Part shown: positions 47,866 through 58,568 of the stretch, piece by piece
How the letters are laid out: the number at the start of each line of letters is the position of its first letter
Position numbering within the stretch: position 1 is the stretch's first letter
Source of the DNA: Avena insularis
Lineage: Eukaryota > Streptophyta > Magnoliopsida > Poales > Poaceae
Direction of reading: 5' to 3'
NCBI GenBank assembly: GCA_023614405.1
Contig: CM042693.1
Location: forward strand, 156,876,731-156,940,730
Length of the DNA stretch: 64,000 bases
Made by a program: the position numbers and the translations under genes
The notes under the pieces: model-generated
What the model was told of the DNA's origin: nothing
Database searches by the model: none
Seen by the model: the letters and a program-made list of their open reading frames with translations, nothing else

Positions 47866-48675
47866 CTACTCCTCTACATCAACCTCCTCATCGACAAGTG
47901 TAAGACCTGCATGCTCCATAGCAGTCTTGTACTCCTCGACATTGGTAGTCAAGGCCTCTACCTTGGCTTTGAGAGCCCTCTTCTGCGAACGAAGTCTCTC
48001 AATCACAACCTGCTGATGCTCGAGCTCAAAGTCCTTGGCCTCTAGTTCTGCAGTCATCTCTCGAATCCTCTTGTTCCTATCTTGGACTCTTTTCTCTTGA
48101 CTCTTGAACTTTCTATCCTGACTCTCAAACTTGGCCTCCATTTCCTTGACTATCTCATCTTGCTCCGCGAAGAGCTTGTCCTTCTCACGAAGATGCACCT
48201 GGAGTTCGTCATTGCTAAGCATGACGTTGGTCCTATCAGTATCTAGGTGCCTAAGAAGAACCTCTAGGTCCTGGAGGTACAGACGAATCGGCTCTGCCGT
48301 CTCTCTAGCAGCATCCTCGAAGTCAATAGCCTCACCATCCTCATCTCGTCTACCGAAGGAGTGGAAGTGAGTACCTCTAATCTCCCGAGAGTGCCTCCCT
48401 AGTAAACACCCAATTAAATCCTGCATGACTACCTCTAGGCCTCTCTCTCTGTCATCATGCATGAGCTTGAAAGTGATGGCCTCCATGGCTGGCTCAGTCT
48501 GGCGTCCTGGCTGAGTAACCTTGAACCCCCAAAGGTCCTTCCTCTCGAACTTGGTGAGGGGAAGCATCATGATGCTAGGAAGCGGAAGATTGAGCACACT
48601 AGTGAGCTCAATAAGACGAGTGCCAAAACGAGTTCCCTTGAACTCTTCAGCCGTGCTGATAGTAACATTAGGCAT
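47866..48675 (-). CDS. Extra ORF ahead of gag in chromovirus D, 269 aa, coiled coil
   Basis: An intact ORF in the sense of the element, between the 5' LTR and gag. Residues 1-130 look globular (SVLNLPLPSIMMLPLTKFER, then EAITFKLMHDDRERGLEVVM). Residues ~130-250 are a heptad-rich, highly charged coiled coil (LREKDKLFAEQDEIVKEMEA and similar). The tail is acidic (VDEEVDVEE). I do not recognise a catalytic domain. Extra ORFs called ORF0 are known upstream of gag in the rice RIRE3/RIRE8 chromoviruses, and this is probably an equivalent of unknown function. The ATG directly follows TTTTCTATTTTATAAAATAG, which looks like a splice acceptor with a CTAAC branch-point-like word upstream. Confidence 0.8.
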   Translation of the reverse strand: MPNVTISTAEEFKGTRFGTRLIELTSVLNLPLPSIMMLPLTKFERKDLWGFKVTQPGRQTEPAMEAITFKLMHDDRERGLEVVMQDLIGCLLGRHSREIRGTHFHSFGRRDEDGEAIDFEDAARETAEPIRLYLQDLEVLLRHLDTDRTNVMLSNDELQVHLREKDKLFAEQDEIVKEMEAKFESQDRKFKSQEKRVQDRNKRIREMTAELEAKDFELEHQQVVIERLRSQKRALKAKVEALTTNVEEYKTAMEHAGLTLVDEEVDVEE

Positions 48676-48883
48676 CTATTTTATAAAATAGAAAAGTTAG
48701 AATCAACATAGATAGAGAAAAACACAAGACAAAGCATCACAAGCATATTATTGGAAATCAAACACATAAGTCATGGCATACATAAATCCATTACAAGGAT
48801 CCAAGGTTCAACCTAACTTAGACAAAATTTTGGAAATAAAATGATAAGTGTGGTGGTCCAACTAACGAAGTACGTTACAACTC

Positions 48884-49381
48884 TCACTCACTAGACAAAA
48901 TGGCTATCAAAGCATCCTTAGTAGCCATCTGCCTATCTTGTTCACAAGATTCCAAAATCAAGTCTATGATGTCTTCCCTTAGTTGTTGGTTGGTAGTTTC
49001 CAACTCTTGGGTATGTTCCTTTTATTCTCTAAGGTCATTTTGGGTGTTGAGCATTCTGCACTTCAGTCTATCACCAAGCTCCTTGATGGCCTTCCAAGCT
49101 GCATCCCTTGCAGAATCAAAGAATGTGGTGTGCATCACTGAGTTGGTGACCATGCAGAATCCTGATTCTTTGTGGTTGTCTTCCTTGTTTTTGTACAAGT
49201 GAAGTTTCACCCACCAATATTCTTCTCCTTCATCCATTACAGCGAAACCTTTGTACACAGCTGCACCATGTATCCCCATGGTAACCATAAGGTTCTTGAG
49301 GGCCTTTGGAAATTCAGTCTCACACTCTAGGGTCATGGTCATGACTGGTCCCTTCCTTACAGCTTCGTTGATGGAGTTCAT
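48884..49381 (-). pseudogene. Second extra ORF ahead of gag in chromovirus D (166 codons, one in-frame stop)
   Basis: ATG 49381, reading to TGA 48884-48886 with a single in-frame TAA at 49022. The first 119 residues include EGEEYWWVKLHLYKNKED and FFDSARDAAWKAIKELGDRL. After the stop the frame continues as a short coiled coil (TQELETTNQQLREDIIDLIL). The FxDxAR..A..I..L pattern also occurs in the 269-residue ORF, so the two may be related. The ATG follows a pyrimidine-rich run ending CTCATCTCTATTTGTAG. The 3' end contains GTGAGT. Function is unknown. The in-frame TAA could be a recent mutation or could mean that only the first part is used. Confidence 0.7.
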
Positions 49382-49513
49382 CTACAAATAGAGATGAGAA
49401 AGAAGAATTAGAAAAGTTACGAGAAGAAAAAGACAAGTGTGGAGATTGTTGATTTTTTTTCCTTAGTGGTTTCTAATCCAATCCTAGGGTCATAATCCTA
49501 CATGCAACACAGT

Positions 49514-49525
49514 GCTCTGATACCA
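49514..49525 (-). promoter_or_regulatory. Primer binding site of chromovirus D (initiator Met tRNA)
   Basis: TGGTATCAGAGC on the - strand lies two bases inside the 5' LTR end. It is complementary to the 3' end of plant initiator methionyl tRNA, the usual primer of chromoviruses. Confidence 0.92.
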
Positions 49526-49527
49526 TC

Positions 49528-52500
49528 TGTAAGATCCCTCCCTTTATAAAGGTAAGGATCCCTGTGATTGCAATGCTAGTCCCTGGATCAATGCTAGCAT
49601 CCACAATTTAAGATGAAATACAGAAACAAAGGTCATTATTACATATCACTCCAGAGACAAAAATAGTCTTTTACAACTCCATGGCCATAGTCCTAATACA
49701 AGAGTTTAACCATAACAATTTAAATAAGTCTTCATCTTCATGTGCCACAGGCAATCATGTTGAGTGTAGACTCATAACCCCTAATCATCATCAGAATAAC
49801 CTGCAACATCACAAGTTACAGCCACAGTGGGTCAATACATTGGAATAGTATTGGCAAGTGATACCTTAGTAGAATATTAGCATCTATATACTACATGAAT
49901 TTGGCTATGTGTAGCTTAGGCTTGCTTTGCTCAAAATAGATTTTCCCTATTAGTTGAAAACACTAAGTTTTTCTTTGACAAAACTTTCCCAAGGAATCAC
50001 CAATAGACATTGGTGATCCTTCACCCTTGTTCAACCACAAGTTTTAACTTAGAAAATTGGGATGAAGAGATTCTTGATAGCTTCCATGTCCTGATTCTCA
50101 AGTTGTCCAATACCAAGGACATGGCTAAGTACTTAGATTCTTCCATCTGCAGAGGTTGTGCACTTTCCCCACAAGACTTCCCTTAGACCAAGATAGGACC
50201 TTTCAGAAGCCTTCCCTTATACCAAATGGACGCTCTCCAAACCTATCATCCCACTGCCACCAACTGTCCAAATGGCTAAGTTATTGCAACCTATATGATC
50301 TAGGTAGAGCCTATAATGCCATGTGGCTGCACTAGAAGCTTCTTAACATTTGGCATCTCAAATCCCTTTGTTCCTGGGTGTCCATCCACAAGTGAGATAC
50401 ACAAGGTAAACCATAGAAATGGGCCTTGTGTAACCACTCAACACAAACCATTCTTTCCATTCCACCCAGGTGTTTCATTTAATTAGTTGTTTTATTAAGC
50501 AAAAACACAAGTCTTAGACTTAGCAATATTTCTCATAGCATGAATATTTAACCACCCTTGGTTGCTACCAGCAAGGCTAAGCATGGCAATGGTAAGCATC
50601 TTAACTTAGAGAAATTTCTAACAATTCTACAACTACTAGGATTTCCCAAGCATAGCATATAGATACTTATCAAAATATTCATGCAAGTCCAATACAAAAT
50701 ATTTCTAGTGCATAGGTGAAAATATAGGAATAAAATTATGAAGCACCACTTGCCTTGGTAGTTTGGGGAGTAGCAACAATCTTCACAACCAAAATCACTA
50801 TTTTCACCAAAATCTACACATAAAATAATGGCACCAAAATCACATAACAAAATATACAAACAAACATATATGAATGCATGCAAATGTTATGTGATGATTT
50901 TTCTACACCAAACAAGACAAGTAAACAGTACTAAAACATAAACAAGTCCAAGATACTCAAAATAAACTTTATTTGATCTTTAAAACATTTTTCAAATCAA
51001 TTCTATATTCAAAACAAGCCTAGAAATGATTCTGCAAAAACAACCATTTTTATAGAGGCAAAACATTAAACACATTGCATAAACGGATAGGATTTTCTCT
51101 CCTGATTCCAATGATATAAAGTTTGCAAAATTTTAACGTGGGAATCAAAAGTTATGAATTTTACAAGTTTGAAACACAAATAGATCTAAATTCAGTTTTT
51201 AAATCTAAACCCTAGCCACGCGGCGTGTTCTGATTGGCCCGTACCGGTTCGCACGGATCGATCGATAAGAGCCGTTGGATTAAAGTGACTATGCACGGTC
51301 CAGATCTAAACATACCGCTTCGTTAAGTGATTCTATCTTACGCGTTAGATCTAGATCTAACGGCTCGCGATCAAACGACCAAGGATTGGCGGCGCTGGCG
51401 ACGGTGGCGTGGCGGCGACGCTCTGTGAGCGATGTTGCCGGAGATTTAGGTCGCACGGGGAGGAGTGGGGATGCTTACTGGGTTCGCGTGGTTGCTGTGG
51501 TGCTCGAGGTGGTCGAGGGAGGGACAGGGGCGCACCATGGAGGTCGCTGGGGCTCGTCGGAGTTGTGCGCGGCGTTGGGTGCTTGCAGACGTTGACATTG
51601 CCGAAGATTTCAACCGCCCTAGCACGAACCAGATGTATCAGGAGGTGCGCAAGGTCACAGCGAGCATGATAGTATCAAGGAGAAGGCAAGGGGCGCTCGG
51701 AGATTACCGTGATTTCTCACCGGAGATGAGAGAGGCGTTGGGCACTTGTGGTGGTTGTCGAATCTGTCGACCTAGGTCACGAGCAGACAAAACAAAGGTA
51801 TGACATGAGTCGCGTGAGCAAGGGAATCATGCTAGCGTGAACGAGACAGAGTGGGGTGGACGGAGCTCACCGCAATGTCTCGCTGGAGTTGCTCGGGCAG
51901 CGGCTTTGCAGACTGAATTATGGGCAGCCCGGTGGCAGAGAGAGTGTGACGAGTGAGGGGAAAGACTCGTGGTGCGGAGAGGTTTAAGTAGGCAGAGGCT
52001 CGGCAGGAAACGCTTGCTGAATCAATGGCAATTACGCCGCGCTATCAATGGCAGCAACGGCAGCGGCGACGTGTTCTTGCGCGGGATTTGGGGAAGATGA
52101 CAATGACGTGGACGGGGCCCATCGATCAATGGCTGGGGGGTAGGTTCTGCGCGGGTGGGGAAAGTCAGAGAGAGGAGTGGTCCAGGTGGGCTGCTGTGAC
52201 TGTTGGACTGAATAAGTGGCGCGAGGCCCAGTTCTGTTTCCTAATTCTTTTTCTTTTTCTAAATCGATTTTCAGGATTCGTTTTCAAATAAATTCAAAAG
52301 CATTTTAATTCCAAATCTTTCTGGACTTTTACAAAGTGAAACCTTCATATTTTTAGGCATAAAACCATGTTATCTTGCTGGACTTGCTTGATTCTTTTGA
52401 AAAAAAATAAGTAGTGTCTTAGGTCAAGGTTTAAAGAAGATTTGAAAATGGTTTTAAAACCATATTTGTTTTGGAAATTTTGTCCAAGCCTTGACACTCA

Positions 52501-52708
52501 ACCAATCCAACTTATGAGCAAACAAAACTTGGTTTAAAACAATTATTCTCTCACTTGAGAGTGACATTTTGAACAATGCTAGTCTACTTAAAATAATAGC
52601 ACTCAGATGCTTCTGTTTTCTTGAAATGACTTGAAAATGATCCCTAAATGACTATGCATGCATGGATGATATGCAAAGCTTTGAAAACATGATTTTGGGG
52701 ATGTTACA
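49528..52708 (-). repeat. 5' LTR of chromovirus D (3.18 kb)
   Basis: On the - strand it runs TGTAACATCCCC...GGGATCTTACA, with intact TG and CA ends, and is followed by the PBS. The right flank (CGGTGCATG) is RT of element C. ORF-like frames around 51400-51800 recur in the other LTR but not in the left or solo copies, and are LTR sequence. Confidence 0.95.
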
Positions 52709-53400
52709 CGGTGCATGTTGGCGAAGGTTTCATTCAGGTCCTCCACCAAGGTGTCCTTCTCCTGAGTCTTGACCACAATGTCATCGACATAGGCCTCCGT
52801 GTTCCTTCCCATCTACTCACCCAGCGCGATGCGCATGAGCCTCTAGAAGGTGGCTCCGGCGTTCTTGAGACCGAATGGCATGAAAGTGTAGTAGTACACC
52901 TCGCATGGGGTGATGAAGGCCGTCTTTTCTTTGTCCTCCTTGGCCATCTTGATCTAGTGGTATCCTAAGAAGGAATCCAGGAAGCACAGCAGGTGACAGC
53001 CCGCCGTGGAGTCCACGATATGGTCTATCCACCAGGGCAGGAAGGGGTCCTTTGGACAGGCCTTATTGAGGTCGGTGAATTCGATGCAGAGCCTCCCGCC
53101 CCCGGTGTCCTTGGGAACCACCACAGGGTTGGCCGACCACTCGGTGTGCAGGACATCCTTGATGAGGTTCGCCTTGACCAGCTTTTCCATATCACCAACG
53201 ATGAACTGTGGCTTTACCGTGGAGATCTTCCTAGCCTTCTGCTTCATAGCACGTTCCACAGGACACACCACCAGGTGGTGCTCGATCACCTCTCGAGGCA
53301 CTCCCATCATATCCAACGGGGTGCAAGCGAACATGTCCGCGTTGGCCCGAAGGAAGGTGACGAGTGCCTCCTCTCTGTTGGGAGAGAGGTGAGCATCGAT
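52709..53400 (-). pseudogene. pol: Tat element C reverse transcriptase, N-terminal half
   Basis: MMGVPREVIEHHL (~53310), CIEFTDLNKACPKDPF (~53080), DSTAGCHLLCFLDSFLGYH (~53010) and an intact AYVDDIVVKT near 52790. Three TAG stops (52954, 52843, 52813) sit where Gln CAG is expected in this family. The frame ends FANMHR at the chromovirus D insertion and resumes at 40037. Confidence 0.87.
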
Positions 53401-54216
53401 GGTAATGGTAGCCCCCGGGTCCGCTGGATCAAGGGGGACTTCTTGGTTTCCACCCGCTTTTGGGAAAAAGCAGGCTTCTTTCTTCCCGCAACACCGAAGG
53501 TTCTTGCGACACCCTCGGGAAGGGGCGTGGCCGGTTCTTGGGCGCCGGACCCCGAGCCCTCGCCAGCGTGCTGCCGGCTGCCACAGGGACGTGTTCCAAG
53601 CCTGCTGGCCCGCGGTCGCCGCCTCCTAGAAGGCCTGTTCAAGGGAGCGCATGGCTTCGACCTCATCGCCGCGCACCGTGATGGGTGTCCTGGCACTTCC
53701 TGGCATCTTGACTAATTTTTAGGTGTTGTGGGTGACTATCATAAACTTGGACAACGCTGGGTATCCCAGGATGTCATTGTAGGGTAGGCCAATCGAAGCG
53801 ACGTCAAAGTCGATGAGCTCCGTGTGGTAGTTGTCACTAGTTCCGAAGGTGACGAGAAGTTGTACCCGCACGAGGGGGAAGGTAGCGCCCGTCGTAGCCC
53901 CAACGAACGACAGGGTGGGAAGAAGGCGTGTCGCAGGAGCCCTCTTCTATCAGAACACCATTTCGAAAAGCATGTCCAGGCCAGCCCCGTCATCTACAAG
54001 GGTCTTAGGCATGGCGACCCCTCCGATGGTGGGGGTGAATACCATAGGCACGGCCCCACAAGGCAAGTAGAGCCCGAGTGGTCTGTGGTGCCGAAGGTGA
54101 CCGGCTGCTGCGACCACCCGAGCGGGTTGACGGTAGCGCTAAGCCTTGCTGCCGCCAGATCACGAGAGAACTACTTGATGTGCCTCCCAGAGCCAGGGGC
54201 CTGGGAGTCGCCCAAG
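53401..54216 (-). pseudogene. pol: Tat element C protease and linker
   Basis: Protease motif TLVDDGAGLDMLF near 53990, with GLPYNDILGYPALSKF near 53770 and KMPGSARTPITVRGDEVEAM near 53690, then a Pro/Ala-rich linker into RT. Several stops (around 53950, 53725, 53630). The sequence is cut at 54216 by copia element E. Gag of C is not in the window. Confidence 0.8.
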
Positions 54217-54665
54217 TGTTGGGTTTGCAGCATAGAAAACAAAAAATTTCCTACGATGGGAACTATATGCACCAAGATCCATCTATCAAGATACAAGCAA
54301 CATGTGGATATACATCCATAAAATACATACCCTCGAAGACTGAAAAGCTTTATGAGTATGAACTTGTTGGGGATGTAGTCGGTCTCTTGCCGATCTCAAG
54401 ATCGTGATGTAGTCCAGCTGGTCTAACAGGTCCAACACCATCAAGTCTAGCACCGCAAATCAGTGGTGCATCCATGATTGCACACACGTTTGGGTATCCC
54501 AACAACCTCCATGCCCTCGCTCCTGTGAAGTAATGGAAGAAACAAATCTTTCTAGAAAAATCCATCGGGAACATGTATCTTGTAATCCGAGACCATGGGG
54601 AAATTCTAGAGGGGGAGAGAGATCCTTCGCGTGGAAGTGTGAGAGTGGAGGAGGAGGAGGTTCTC

Positions 54666-54674
54666 CTTATATAG
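54666..54674 (-). promoter_or_regulatory. TATA box of copia element E LTR
   Basis: CTATATAAG on the - strand, followed by a CT-rich start region (CTCCTCCTCCTCCACTCTC). This matches the promoter layout of BARE-like LTRs. Confidence 0.65.
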
Positions 54675-55334
54675 GGGAGGGGGCATCCCAAGGGGATTGG
54701 CCGCCGGCCATGGAGGGTGCCCCCACATCTCCCTCATTCATTTGGCTGGAAGCTCCACTTCACATAAACACACATCCACTCACATGTCCACTCACATACA
54801 TTAATTTTCTACCAAAATTAATGCAAGCAATAATTAAATAAAACTTTTTTATTTATTTTATTCAGAATTTTGTTAATTACATTAATTAAAAAACATTCAC
54901 ATAAAACCCCTTGCAACATTTCAATATCACATGCAGAACCAGTTTCAGTAATTTCACCCAAAACGATTCCAGTTTCCATTGAAATAATTCCAGCGCTTTT
55001 GTAATCTTTCCCTGGCATCTTATTTGCTCCAAATGGTGTTGGTATCCCTTAAGTGTGTCACCCTACCATTTGAGAATAATGCATACATGATTGAGACCCC
55101 TCTCCGATCCATAATCAGCAGCAGGACCTGGAGATCTGTATCGACTCCCACACATTCAACGATGACTTCTGTGATCGTGAGAACATTTTAATCATGTAAC
55201 TCAATCCCTTTGTCTTGCGATATATTACAAGTACGAGCTCGATCATCGGTATCTCCATAACTAGTTTGATCTCCTTACCAACATGCACTCTTTTTTCATT
55301 CCGTGATATAACATTCTAGTGATCACATCACTTG

Positions 55335-55803
55335 TGTCGTGGTATTGCAAGGCAGATGCTACTGGAGGTAGCTTACGTGGAGGGAGCAAGGCGACGTAGG
55401 GGAATTCGGGAGCGAGATTGGCACATGATTTACCCAGGTTCACGTCCCCTCGGTGGAGGATCGCTACGTCCTGCTATCAATCCAGTATATGATCATAGAT
55501 TGGTTTACATGGGAGCCGCCGTAGGCGCAGGGAGAGACTAGATCTAATCTAACATGAGAGAAGGTGCAATATGACATACCCCGTGGGGGTGCCACTGGTG
55601 GCTTTATATATGCAGCCAGTTAGGGTTTAGAAGTACTAGTGGGCTTTCTATACAAGTCGACGTCTTGGGCCTCCAGTCGGCGCCAGTCGCCTGGGTCCAG
55701 CATGCGCCAGTCGCCGTACTTGGCGAGTCGACCCGCTCTGGCATTGGCGATCCAGCTGGCAAAACCGCTTCGTGGGTATACCCCGATTGGTATTCCCCCA
55801 TCA
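55335..55803 (-). repeat. 3' LTR of element F
   Basis: On the - strand it runs TGATGGGGGAATACC...CCACGACA. TATATAAAG lies at 55602-55610, and TGAACCTGGGTAA at 55430-55442, 95 bp before the end. It is preceded internally by TCAGGGACTAC. Confidence 0.93.
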
Positions 55804-56029
55804 GTAGTCCCTGAGCGCGTTGTGGATTCGACGCGGGCTTGAGGCAGGGCGCGGAGAGTCTTGACGATGGGTCATGGCGAATCGGCGACGAGCTCCTGAA
55901 CAGAGAAAAGAACCGTGAAGCGGGAGGCAGTCGGCGTCAGCCAGTCGGTGATGGACAGTTGGTGTAAAACGCAGGGAGTCGGTGAAGCCGCTAGTTGCAC
56001 GAGTATCCGAGCGCGGAGCATGCTGAGGC

Positions 56030-56340
56030 CCCGAGCGCGGCGAGTCCCCGACCAGCCACCGGCGAGTGGCGCTGTCTGTAGCGCGCCGAGTCCCCGAGCG
56101 CGTTGAGGCGCGAGGGGCGAGTCCGCGGTGGCGAGTCCCCGGGCGTGTTGAGTACGCGGGAGCGAGTGTCCATGGTGGTGAGTCCCTGAGCGCGTTGAGG
56201 CGCGAGGGGCGAGTCCGCGGTGGAGAGTCCCCGAGCGTGTTGAGTACGCGGGGGGCAAGTTCGTGGTGGCGAGTCCCCGAGCGTGTCGAGTACGCGAGGG
56301 CGAGTCCGTGGTGGCGAGTCCGTGGTCGTGGAACCATGTG
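56030..56340 (-). repeat. ~92 bp GC-rich repeat of element F
   Basis: TTGAGGCGCGAGGGGCGAG occurs at 56103 and 56195, and each unit also contains GTTGAGTACGCG and GTGGCGAGTCC words. The period is 92 bp with decay towards the ends. Confidence 0.8.
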
Positions 56341-56499
56341 TACGCAGCATGCCTAGGAGTAGTCCCCGAGGCTGGAGTTGGCTTGTAGAGGCGACTTTAG
56401 GCTCTTTCGAGATGCATATTCTGAAAATAGTAGTGGTTGGTGCCGAGCATGGTGTAGTCGAGGTCGGCTCAGCGGCATAGCGTCTGAAAGTGGCGGTGC

Positions 56500-56960
56500 C
56501 GAGTGGCGAGGGCGCCGAGCGAGTCCCCGAGCGCGGCGAGGGACAAGGTGGAGCGACCGGCGAGCGTCGAGTCCCCGAGCGCGGCGAGGGACAAGGTGGA
56601 GCGACCGGCGAGCGTCGAGTCCCCGAGCGCGGCGAGGAGCGAGGTCGAGCGACCGACAAGCGTTGAGCCCCGAGCGCGGAGAGTTCAAAGTCCCCGAGCG
56701 CGGCGAGTGGTGAGGTCGAGCGACCTACGAGTGCCGAGTCCCCGAGCGCGGCGAGTGACGAGGTCGAGCGACCGGCGAGCGTCGAGGCCGAGCGACCGAC
56801 GGGCGCAGAGTCGCCGAGCACGGAGAGTGACGAGTCCCCGAGCGCGGCGAGCGGCGAGGTCGAGCGACCGGCGAGTGCCGAGTCCCCGAGCGCGGCGAGC
56901 GGCGAGGCCGAGCGACCGACGGGCGCCGAGTCCCCGAGCGCGGCGAGCGGCGAGAAAGAC
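56500..56960 (-). repeat. ~48 bp GC-rich tandem repeat of element F
   Basis: GTCCCCGAGCGCGGCG recurs at 56523, 56571 and 56619 with a 48 bp period, then with irregular spacing to 56940. Units mix GAGTCCCCGAGCGCGGCG with GAGCGACCGGCGAGCG. In the sense of the element they lie in a 410-codon open frame (55991-57223) of Leu/Ala/Gly/Ser or Pro/Arg/Ser repeats that has no known domain and may be open only because of its composition. Confidence 0.85.
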
Positions 56961-58079
56961 ACCGTTTTGCTGAGAAGGAGAAAAGATACAATTGCATTAA
57001 GGTGTACTTGCATAATGTATTGAGTAATTGTAAGACGTGTGAATTGTACATATTGAAGAAAATGCACTTTTGTTATGTGGATCGATGGACAGTATGTAAG
57101 GTTTATGCGTGTCTTTTCATGAGTAGGCAGACCTCCAGTATCAAACGCTTGCCGGGTAACAGGGATGCGATGCCAGACTGTTGAACCCGGAGACAAGGTC
57201 GGCATTTTGGTACCCAGCCTCACTACTTCGACGAACGCGAATAAACAGCAGACAAAACTGAAACAGATCCCAAATATGATTTTGGTCCCTGAAAAGGGTC
57301 ATATGCGACTGCATGGTCAGCTTTGGAGAATAAATGGAGATGCATATATATTTTGGGTTCATAGCATGTATGAGTATAAAGAAACTTAGTTGTTAGCATG
57401 ACGAGTTCATGGTGGGCGAGTCACGCAAAGTGATGAATTCGCGATCGTGTCGAGCTCATGGCGTCGAATCCCCGAGCATGGCGAGTCGGTGACGGGGATT
57501 CCGCGATTGTGACGAGTCCGCGATGGACGCGTCCGTGGCTTGGTGAGTTGGTACAGCTGCACTGACATTCTTGTTGTTGAACAGCGTCGGAGTCGTTGGG
57601 CAGCATGCACGCCGATTTACGTAGCGCGGCGCATGTATTGCAAAACAAGGTATAAAGAATTAGATCCATAGAAAATAATTGACTATCACAGTAATCGGTA
57701 TGTGAGTTAGATGAGATCGGGTGGAAAAAGGCCATTAATCATGGCCGCATGCAATCGTGTATGCATGGCTAGCTCCGACTGATTCCATCGATCTGGCCGC
57801 CGCCAAGGAAAACTGATCGGATCATTGGTAGTTATTTCAATCTGATTTCTCGTCCGTGGACAGATTCTTCAATGATATGTAGCAACATGCAGAAAAAACG
57901 TTAGATCTAAACAAAATAATTCAATTAATAAAATAACCAAGGGAAGGAAACGATGAGATCATATTAGGAAATCATCAGCCGCCACGAGCTTTTCCTTTGA
58001 TCACGCGCATACACTGATCACACGCGTTGATGATGAATTTGAGGATCTCGCCTGGATTATCACCCTCCAAGCACCGCTA

Positions 58080-58097
58080 GCCCCACGGTGGGCGCCA
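58080..58097 (-). promoter_or_regulatory. Primer binding site of element F
   Basis: TGGCGCCCACCGTGGGGC on the - strand, two bases inside the LTR. It is identical to the site of element A except for one base. Confidence 0.85.
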
Positions 58098-58099
58098 AC

Positions 58100-58568
58100 T
58101 ATCGTGGTATTGCACGGTAGATGCTACTGGGGGTAGCTTACGTAGAGGGAGCAAGGCGACGTAGGAGAATCCAGGAGCGAGATTGGCACACGATGTACCC
58201 AGGTTCACGTCCCTTCGGTGGAGGATCGCTACGTCCTGCTATCAATCCAGTATATGATCATAGATTGGATTACAATGGAGTCGTCCGAGGCGGTGGGAGA
58301 GACTAGATCTAATCTAATGTGGAAGAAGATGCAATATGACATATCCCGTGGGGGTGTCCCTGGTGGCTTTATATATGCAGCCAGTTAGGGTTTACAAGTA
58401 CTAGTGGGCTTTATATACAAGTCGCTGTCTTGGGCCTCCAGTCGGAGCCAGTCGCCTGGGTCCAGCATGCGCCAGTCACCGTACTTGGCGAGTCGACCCG
58501 CTCTGGCATTGGCGATCCAGCTGGCGAGACCGCTTCGTGGGTATACCCCGATTGGTATTCCCCCATCA
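58100..58568 (-). repeat. 5' LTR of element F
   Basis: Same length as the left LTR with scattered substitutions; its inner end reads TATCG rather than TGTCG on the + strand. TATATAAAG lies at 58367-58375. The right flank is ACTTG. Confidence 0.93.

Larger units (their letters stand above)
40038..52708 (-). mobile_element. Complete chromovirus D (12.7 kb) nested in the RT of Tat element C
   Basis: It has two ~3.2 kb LTRs, a PBS, two extra ORFs, gag and a disrupted pol, all in - orientation. Joining the host across the element restores the RT reading frame (FANMHR into VNIKLNP) if one base is shared. No clear 5 bp target duplication is present (left CCC, right CGGTG). The chromodomain, long LTRs and ORFs ahead of gag recall the rice RIRE3/RIRE8 group of the Tekay-type chromoviruses. 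Confidence 0.95.
55335..58568 (-). mobile_element. Complete non-autonomous LTR retrotransposon F (3234 bp)
   Basis: Two 469 bp LTRs flank 2.3 kb. A PBS lies inside the right LTR, and the target duplication ACTTG is present on both sides (55330-55334 and 58569-58573). No gag, protease, RT or integrase can be seen in any frame. PBS and LTR motifs link it to Tat elements such as A, which would have to supply the proteins. It is inserted in the copia E LTR. Confidence 0.93.

Noticed and set aside
54078..54407. + strand ORF of 109 codons across the left end of the copia LTR
   Set aside because: It crosses the junction between Tat C pol and the copia LTR, so it cannot be an ancestral gene.
55991..57223. 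410-codon open frame on the - strand of element F as a confident protein gene
   Set aside because: It is composed of short GC-rich repeats with several frames open on both strands, and no domain is recognisable. Kept only as a finding to test.
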